Assembly (NCBI RefSeq): GCF_016863115.1 | Contig: NZ_BOOG01000048.1 | Span: 1-57,207 of the forward strand | Reading direction: 5' to 3' | DNA: 57,207 nt | DNA from: Sphaerimonospora thailandensis | GTDB lineage: Bacteria; Actinomycetota; Actinomycetes; Streptosporangiales; Streptosporangiaceae | In this document: one piece after another, positions 52,093-57,207 of the stretch | Numbering within the stretch: the first letter of the stretch is position 1 | Layout of the letters: each line of letters opens with the position of its first letter | Made by a program: the position numbers and the translations under genes | The notes under the pieces: generated by a model | Seen by the model: only the letters and a program-made list of their open reading frames with translations | What the model was told of the DNA's origin: nothing | Database searches by the model: none

Positions 52093-52247
52093 GCGACCCG
52101 CTCGGGCGCGCCCGTCTTTCGGGTTTGGGGCGTTTCCGCTGACCGGACGGTCTGGCTTTCTGCCGGTTTTCTATGCGTGTGATCGGATGAGTCCGCACTT
52201 GCCGTATCGTGGTCGGCGCTAGCCGTACGACCCCCCAAGGATTCGAC

Positions 52248-55199
52248 GTGCACTCGGTCACCGCGATCGTCGTCGCCCATGACGGCGCCCGATGGCTCAA
52301 GGAGACGCTGGCGGCGGTGCTGCGACAGACCCGGCCGCTTGACCGCGTCGTCGGTGTCGACAACGGCAGCCGCGACGGCAGCGGGCGGATCCTGGTCGAG
52401 GTGTTCGGCGCCGGCAGTGTACTGAGCCTTCCGAGGTCGACCGGCTTCGGCGAGGCCGTGCACGAGGTGCTGCGGCGCCTTCCGGCCGCGCCCGCCCAGA
52501 CGCAGGCGGGTCACCCGCAAGGACAGGTGCGTGAGTGGCTGTGGCTGCTTCACGACGACTGCGCGCCCGACGCGAAAGCTCTCCAGGCGATGCTCGCGGC
52601 GGCCGACCAGGATCCGAAGGCGGCCATCCTCGGCCCGAAGCTCCGCGACTGGCTCGACCGGCGGGTGCTGCTGGAGATCGGCGTGACGGTCAGCAGATCG
52701 GGTCGGCGCGACACGGGCCTGGAGCCCAGAGAGTACGACCAGGGTCAGCACGACGGCGCACACGGTGTGCGGGACGTGCTGTCGGTCTCCACGGCCGGCA
52801 TGCTGATCCGCCGCGATGTCTGGGAGGAGCTGTCCGGGCTGGACCCGGAGCTTCCGCTCTTCCGCGACGATCTGGACCTGTGCTGGCGGGCCAGGACGGC
52901 CGGCCACCGCGTGCTCAACGTGAGCGGCGCCGTCGCCTGGCACGCTGAGGCCTCCGCCCGGCGGCGCAGGCGCGTCGCGACCAGTGATGAGCACCCGCGC
53001 CGGCTCGACCGGCGCAATGCGCTGTTCGTCATCATGGTGAACCTGCCCTTCTGGGCACTGCTGCGATCGATCATGCGCAACGTGTGCGGGTCGCTCGTAC
53101 GGACGCTGCTGTTCCTGCTGGCCAAACAGCCCGCCAACGCCCTGGACGAGGTGGTCGCGCTCGGTTCGGTCATCCGCCATCCGCTGCGGCTGTACCGGGC
53201 GCGTAAAGCACGCAGGAAGGGCAGGAAGCAGGGGTACCCGGCGGTCCGGCGCCTGTTCACCCCGCCGGGCGGGGCCTTCCGGCGGCTCACCGACATGGTG
53301 CAGAGCTTCCTGGCGGGCTCGGGGCCCGTCGAGTCCGCGGGTCGCCATCACGCGGGGGCCGCGGGCGGTGAGACGGACCAGGATGACGGGGAGGAACTAC
53401 TCGCCGACGCGGGCATGCTCCAGCGGGTGTTCGGCAATCCGGGCGTGCTGCTCTGCCTCGTGCTCACCGCCGTCACGCTCGTGGCCGAGCGGTCGCTGCT
53501 CGTGGGCGACCTGTCGGCGGGCGACCTGCTGGGGGGCGGCGCGCTGACGCCGGTCGTGGGCGGGGCCGGGGACCTGTGGCGGCTGTACGCCGAGGGGCAT
53601 CACGCCGCCGGTCTGGGCTCCGACACCTGGGCCCCGCCGTACGTGGCGGTGCTCGCGGCGCTGTCCGCGGTCGCTTTCGGCAAGACCTGGCTCGCGGTCG
53701 GCGTGCTGCTGCTGGGCTGTGTGCCACTCGCCGGATTTGCGGCTTATGTCGCGACCAAGAGGATGATTCCGTACAGGCCGGCCCGGGTCTGGCTGGCCGC
53801 CACCTACGCGCTGCTGCCGGTCGCGACCGGCGCGATCGCGAGCGGGCGGCTCGGCACGGCGATCGTCTTCGTGCTGCTTCCGGTGTACGCGGCGCTCGGC
53901 ACCAGGGTGGTCGCCGGTTCCCGCCGCGCGGCCTGGGGGTTCGGCCTGCTGCTCGCCGTCGGGACGGCCTTCGTCCCTCTCGTCTACATCCTGGTGGCGG
54001 TGCTGGGCGCGCTCGCCGCGGTGTCCTTCGGCGGCATCCGGCGGGGCACGCGGACCTCGCTGGTGATCGGCCTCGGCACCCCGATCCTCCTGCTGTTCCC
54101 CTGGCTTGCCGAGTTGGTGCGGGAGCCGGGCCGCATCCTGCTGGAGGTGGGCCTGCGCGACCCCGCCCTGGCCGACCCCCGCCTGCCTGCCGAGTCCCTG
54201 CTCATGCTGAGCCCCGGCGGCCCGGGCGTGCCCCCGTTCTGGGTGACCGCCGGTCTGGTCGCCGTCGCCCTGGCCGCGCTGCTGCTGCGCCGCGACCAGA
54301 TGGTCGTGGTGATCGGCTGGGGGGTCGTGCTCTTCGGCGTGCTCGTCGCCATCGTCGTCAGCCGCGTCACGGTCGACGGAGTCCCGGTCTGGCCCGGTGC
54401 GCCGATGGCACTGGCCGCGACCGGCCTGCTGCTGGCCGCCGCGCACCCGGCCTACCGCATCACGGAGTTCCGCGCGGCGGGCGGGCTGCGCCGCCTGGGC
54501 GCGCTGCTCATCGCGGCCGTCGCCTTCGCCACCCCGGTCGCGGCCGCGTCGCTGTGGGTGAAGTCGGGCGCGGGCGGCCCACTGCGGCACGACGTCCCCG
54601 ACCCGATGCCGGTCCTGGCCGCGGTCGGATCGGCGGACGGGCAGGGCACGCTGCTGCTGCGCCAGCAGGACGGGCGCGTCGCCTACACCGTCCTGCACGG
54701 CAGGGCCCCCCTGATCGGCGAGGGCGACCTGGAACCACCCGACGACGATCACCGGCGGTTCACCGACGCCGTGGCCGGGCTCACCTCAGGCCGTGGCGGT
54801 GCCGATGTCCAGACGGTCGCGTCCTTCGGGGTTCGGTTCATCACCGTGCCCGCCCCCGTAGACCCGGCCCTGCGGCGAGCGCTGGACTCCGAGCCGGCCC
54901 TGGTGCGGATGAGCCTGTCGCAGGCCGGCGGGCTGTGGCGGATGGCCCATCCGGCCGCCCTCCCCACACCGCGGGCCGCCGACGACAGCCGGCATCGGGC
55001 CTGGCTGTGGGCTCAGGGAGGCATGCTCGCCCTTGTGCTCATCCTCGCCTCGCCGGGCCGTACCAACCGGGAAGAGGAGTACGGCGGAGCCGACGTGCCG
55101 GTGGAGGAGAGCGCGAGGAAAGACAGGGCGAAGAGGAACAGGGCGAAGGCGGACAGGGCGAAGGCGGACAGGGCGAAGGCGGACAGGGTGCGCGCATGA
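52248..55199 (+). CDS. large GT2 glycosyltransferase with multi-pass C-terminal membrane domain
   Basis: A 983-aa protein. Residues 1-270 are a GT-A domain: VTAIVVAHDGARWLKETLAA, RVVGVDNGSRDGSGRIL, WLWLLHDDCAPDAKAL (metal site) and FRDDLDLCWRARTAGHRVL. About 12 hydrophobic segments follow from residue 265 to the end, with large loops. The C-terminal tail is Lys/Arg/Ala/Asp-rich, with KADRA units encoded by 15-bp repeats at about 55125-55190. GTG 52248 follows AAGGA at correct spacing. It overlaps the DUF5719 gene by ATGA. Probably builds an extracellular glycan; homologues next to whiB are widespread in actinobacteria. Confidence 0.87.
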   Translation: MHSVTAIVVAHDGARWLKETLAAVLRQTRPLDRVVGVDNGSRDGSGRILVEVFGAGSVLSLPRSTGFGEAVHEVLRRLPAAPAQTQAGHPQGQVREWLWLLHDDCAPDAKALQAMLAAADQDPKAAILGPKLRDWLDRRVLLEIGVTVSRSGRRDTGLEPREYDQGQHDGAHGVRDVLSVSTAGMLIRRDVWEELSGLDPELPLFRDDLDLCWRARTAGHRVLNVSGAVAWHAEASARRRRRVATSDEHPRRLDRRNALFVIMVNLPFWALLRSIMRNVCGSLVRTLLFLLAKQPANALDEVVALGSVIRHPLRLYRARKARRKGRKQGYPAVRRLFTPPGGAFRRLTDMVQSFLAGSGPVESAGRHHAGAAGGETDQDDGEELLADAGMLQRVFGNPGVLLCLVLTAVTLVAERSLLVGDLSAGDLLGGGALTPVVGGAGDLWRLYAEGHHAAGLGSDTWAPPYVAVLAALSAVAFGKTWLAVGVLLLGCVPLAGFAAYVATKRMIPYRPARVWLAATYALLPVATGAIASGRLGTAIVFVLLPVYAALGTRVVAGSRRAAWGFGLLLAVGTAFVPLVYILVAVLGALAAVSFGGIRRGTRTSLVIGLGTPILLLFPWLAELVREPGRILLEVGLRDPALADPRLPAESLLMLSPGGPGVPPFWVTAGLVAVALAALLLRRDQMVVVIGWGVVLFGVLVAIVVSRVTVDGVPVWPGAPMALAATGLLLAAAHPAYRITEFRAAGGLRRLGALLIAAVAFATPVAAASLWVKSGAGGPLRHDVPDPMPVLAAVGSADGQGTLLLRQQDGRVAYTVLHGRAPLIGEGDLEPPDDDHRRFTDAVAGLTSGRGGADVQTVASFGVRFITVPAPVDPALRRALDSEPALVRMSLSQAGGLWRMAHPAALPTPRAADDSRHRAWLWAQGGMLALVLILASPGRTNREEEYGGADVPVEESARKDRAKRNRAKADRAKADRAKADRVRA

Positions 55200-56710
55200 A
55201 AGGACTGATCGAGAACCGCTTCGGCCTGCTCGCCCTGGTGCTGGTCGCGCTGGCCGCCCTGTACGGCGCGGCCTACGTCGGCCGGCCCGCCCCGGTGGTG
55301 CAGCGGCAGCCCCAGGCGGTGAAGGCTCCGGTGGAGGCCGTGTCCGTGGTGTGCCCGGCCCCGGGCGGCACCAGGATCAGCGTCGTGACTCCGCCCCATT
55401 CTGAAGGGCCCGATGCCGAGGGCTCCGATGACAAGGGCCCCGGTGGCAAGGGCACGGGTAGCGCCACGCTCACGCGGGTGCACGCATCGGCCGAGGCCGC
55501 GGGCGCCAAGACGGGGAAGGGCGGGGGATCCCCGAAGCCGGAGGCCGTGATCGACAGGCCGGGCGTGCTGTGGCAGCGGGAGATGCCCGCCGGCGGTGGG
55601 CCGATCACGGTAGCGGCGTCCGGCTCCATGGCCCCCGGACTGGAGAGCGCGCAGACCGCCCGTGATACCTCCGGGACCCAGCGCGGGCTGGCGGGCGTCC
55701 GCTGCGTCGAACCCGGCGCCGACGCCTGGTTCGTCGGCCCGGGACCGGCCGGGGCGGATGTGCGGCTCTATCTCGCCAACGCCGACGCCGCGCCCGCCGA
55801 CGTGTCGGTCATGATCTATTCGGGTGAGGGCCCGGTGCTCAGCGACCGGGGGAACGGGGTGATCCTCCAGCCGGGTGAGCACAAGGCGATCGAACTGCGC
55901 GATCTCGCACCATCGCCCCTGGTCATGGCGCTGCGGGTGAGCACGGGCAACGGGCGGGTGGCCGCCGCGGTCAAGGTCGTCCTCAGGAAGGGCGTCGACT
56001 GGCTGCCGGTGGCCGCTGCGCCGTCCACCACGGTGGTGGTCCCCGGCATTCCCGGCATCGCCGGCCGCCGCGAACTGTACGTCACGGCACCCGGTGAGGA
56101 GGACACCGTCGTCCAGGTGAAGGCCGTGCTCAAGGACGGCTTCTACGCCCTCAAGAACAAGGAGGACGTGGACGTGCCCGCGGGCTCCACCGCGACGATG
56201 GACCTGACGACCGGCATCGGCGGACAGCCGGCGGCGCTGGTGCTGACCTCGGATGTGCCGATCGTCGCCGGCATGGTGATCACCGGGACCGGCGCCGTTC
56301 AGGACGTCGCGTTCACCGCGGGAGCGCAGCCGATCGACCTCGGCAGCGTGGTGGCCGACGGTCGGTCCTCCCGGAAGCAGACCTCGCGTCTCGTGCTGTC
56401 GGCCCCGTTCGCGGCGGGCGCCGTACAGATCCGGATCCTGCCTCAGAAGGGGACCGTGCCGAAGCCGATGGAGGTGACCGTGCCGGCCGGCCGGACCAGG
56501 GAGGTCAAGCTCAAGCCGCCCGCGGGGTCCGGGTCCGCCTTCGCCGTCGTCGTACAGCCGCAGCCCGGTTCCGGTCCCGTGTACGGCGGACGCGTGCTCG
56601 ACGAGTCGACCCGAGACGGCCTGCTGATCACCGCACAGCCACTCGCCCTCGCCCGGATCTGGACGCTCGTCCCGCCCACCACCGACTCCCCGGCCGCCGT
56701 TCTCCCCTGA
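55196..56710 (+). CDS. DUF5719 secreted/anchored protein
   Basis: A 504-aa protein with one N-terminal membrane or signal segment (FGLLALVLVALAALYGAAYV). A beta-rich extracytoplasmic domain follows, with two Cys (Cys about 44 and 170, VRCVEPG). The motifs ADAWFVGPGPAGADVRLYLA, VILQPGEHKAIEL and LTSDVPIVAGMVI match the DUF5719 family found after GT2 genes in actinobacteria. Function unknown, possibly cell-envelope display or glycan assembly. Translationally coupled to the glycosyltransferase gene by ATGA. Confidence 0.83.
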   Translation: MKGLIENRFGLLALVLVALAALYGAAYVGRPAPVVQRQPQAVKAPVEAVSVVCPAPGGTRISVVTPPHSEGPDAEGSDDKGPGGKGTGSATLTRVHASAEAAGAKTGKGGGSPKPEAVIDRPGVLWQREMPAGGGPITVAASGSMAPGLESAQTARDTSGTQRGLAGVRCVEPGADAWFVGPGPAGADVRLYLANADAAPADVSVMIYSGEGPVLSDRGNGVILQPGEHKAIELRDLAPSPLVMALRVSTGNGRVAAAVKVVLRKGVDWLPVAAAPSTTVVVPGIPGIAGRRELYVTAPGEEDTVVQVKAVLKDGFYALKNKEDVDVPAGSTATMDLTTGIGGQPAALVLTSDVPIVAGMVITGTGAVQDVAFTAGAQPIDLGSVVADGRSSRKQTSRLVLSAPFAAGAVQIRILPQKGTVPKPMEVTVPAGRTREVKLKPPAGSGSAFAVVVQPQPGSGPVYGGRVLDESTRDGLLITAQPLALARIWTLVPPTTDSPAAVLP

Positions 56711-56726
56711 AATCCCGCGCGGAAGG

Positions 56727-57200
56727 TCAGTGGCGGTCGTCGTATCCGGGGTCGATGGTCTCCGGGGCGAGCCCGAGGAGACTGGCCACCTGCTCGACGA
56801 CGACGTCGAGCACGAGCGTGCCGAGCTGGTCGCGGTCACGGGCCCTGGCCTCGAGCGGGCGACGGTAGACGATCACCGCGGCCGGGTCCTTCCCTGCCGC
56901 GGACTCCGCCCGCCCGAGCGGGATGGGATCCGACGAGAGCCTGGTCGGCCCGTCGATCAACTCGTGCGGCGGAGGGACCTCCTCCACGGCGAACTCCACC
57001 GATGCCAGCTGCGCGCCCCACCGGGGCTTGAGCCGGTCCACCGCGTCGAGCACCAGGTCGTCGAAGCGCTCACCACGCGACTTGGCGATCGGCACATGCG
57101 ACGGTGCGATCGGTCCGCGCATGCCGCGGCCGTGCCGGTCGCGTCGCCGGACCCGCCGCTGGGGATCCGGCCGGCCGCCGCGCTCGCTCCGCTCGCTCAC
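56727..57200 (-). CDS. metallopeptidase family protein (zincin-like, catalytic motif not conserved)
   Basis: A 157-aa protein of the family annotated as metallopeptidase in actinobacteria (compare Rv3259). It has IAKSRGERFDDLVLDAVDRL, VEFAVEEVPPPHELID, PAAVIVYRRPLEARARD and LGTLVLDVVVEQVASLLGLA. In active zincins of this fold the last stretch carries HExxH. Here it is VVEQVAS, with no His, so protease activity is doubtful. It starts at GTG 57200, only 7 bases from the window edge, and a longer N-terminus outside the window is possible. It converges on the DUF5719 gene. Confidence 0.8.
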   Translation of the reverse strand: MSERSERGGRPDPQRRVRRRDRHGRGMRGPIAPSHVPIAKSRGERFDDLVLDAVDRLKPRWGAQLASVEFAVEEVPPPHELIDGPTRLSSDPIPLGRAESAAGKDPAAVIVYRRPLEARARDRDQLGTLVLDVVVEQVASLLGLAPETIDPGYDDRH

Positions 57201-57207
57201 GCAGCCA

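Overview
This is a high-GC (about 70%) actinomycete chromosome segment. Gene order and content point to the Streptosporangiales (Streptosporangium/Nonomuraea-like). The evidence is a WhiB-class regulator, F420 biosynthesis genes, paired XRE/DUF5753 and DUF397 genes, many GTG/TTG starts with purine-rich ribosome sites, and a surface-polymer cluster beside the fbiA-fbiB-whiB neighbourhood. The genus call is inference.

Left part, about 1-11 kb, is accessory DNA. It holds a small Cys-rich ORF, a DUF5677-like gene with an unusual in-frame front part, the 3' stub of an acyl-CoA dehydrogenase, an AbiE-type toxin-antitoxin pair with an operator-like palindrome, remnants of a histidine kinase and an ABC permease, a VapBC-type pair, and a two-gene operon of an Fe-S PD-(D/E)XK nuclease and an SF1 helicase. 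The operon is the best candidate here for an undescribed defence or DNA-processing system. An AlbA-like gene stub follows it.

From 10.9 to 13.8 kb are a TPR protein, an MgtC-like membrane protein and an XRE/DUF397 regulatory pair. From 13.8 to 43 kb is a long envelope-polymer region: two LytR-CpsA-Psr ligases, a TagF-like CDP-glycerol glycerophosphotransferase, a fused IspD-type cytidylyltransferase/SDR (CDP-ribitol-type), two CDP-alcohol phosphotransferases, a DUF5941 membrane protein, a small nucleotidyltransferase, an sn-glycerol-1-phosphate dehydrogenase-like enzyme, several glycosyltransferases, an acyltransferase, multi-pass membrane proteins, a methyltransferase, a flippase-like protein and a mannose-1-phosphate guanylyltransferase-like enzyme. 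Together they suggest a teichoic-acid-like or glycophospholipid polymer that is made as nucleotide-activated polyols and sugars, assembled on lipid, and attached to the wall by the LCP enzymes.

From 42.7 kb to the end is a conserved actinobacterial core: an AlkA-like glycosylase, fbiC, fbiB and fbiA (coenzyme F420), a Gln/Pro/Tyr-rich membrane protein, whiB, a large membrane GT2 glycosyltransferase, a DUF5719 protein and a metallopeptidase-fold protein without a visible HExxH. This resembles the mycobacterial whiB2-fbiA-fbiB-manC-LCP region, with fbiC added. No rRNA, tRNA, CRISPR array, integrase or complete insertion sequence was recognised.
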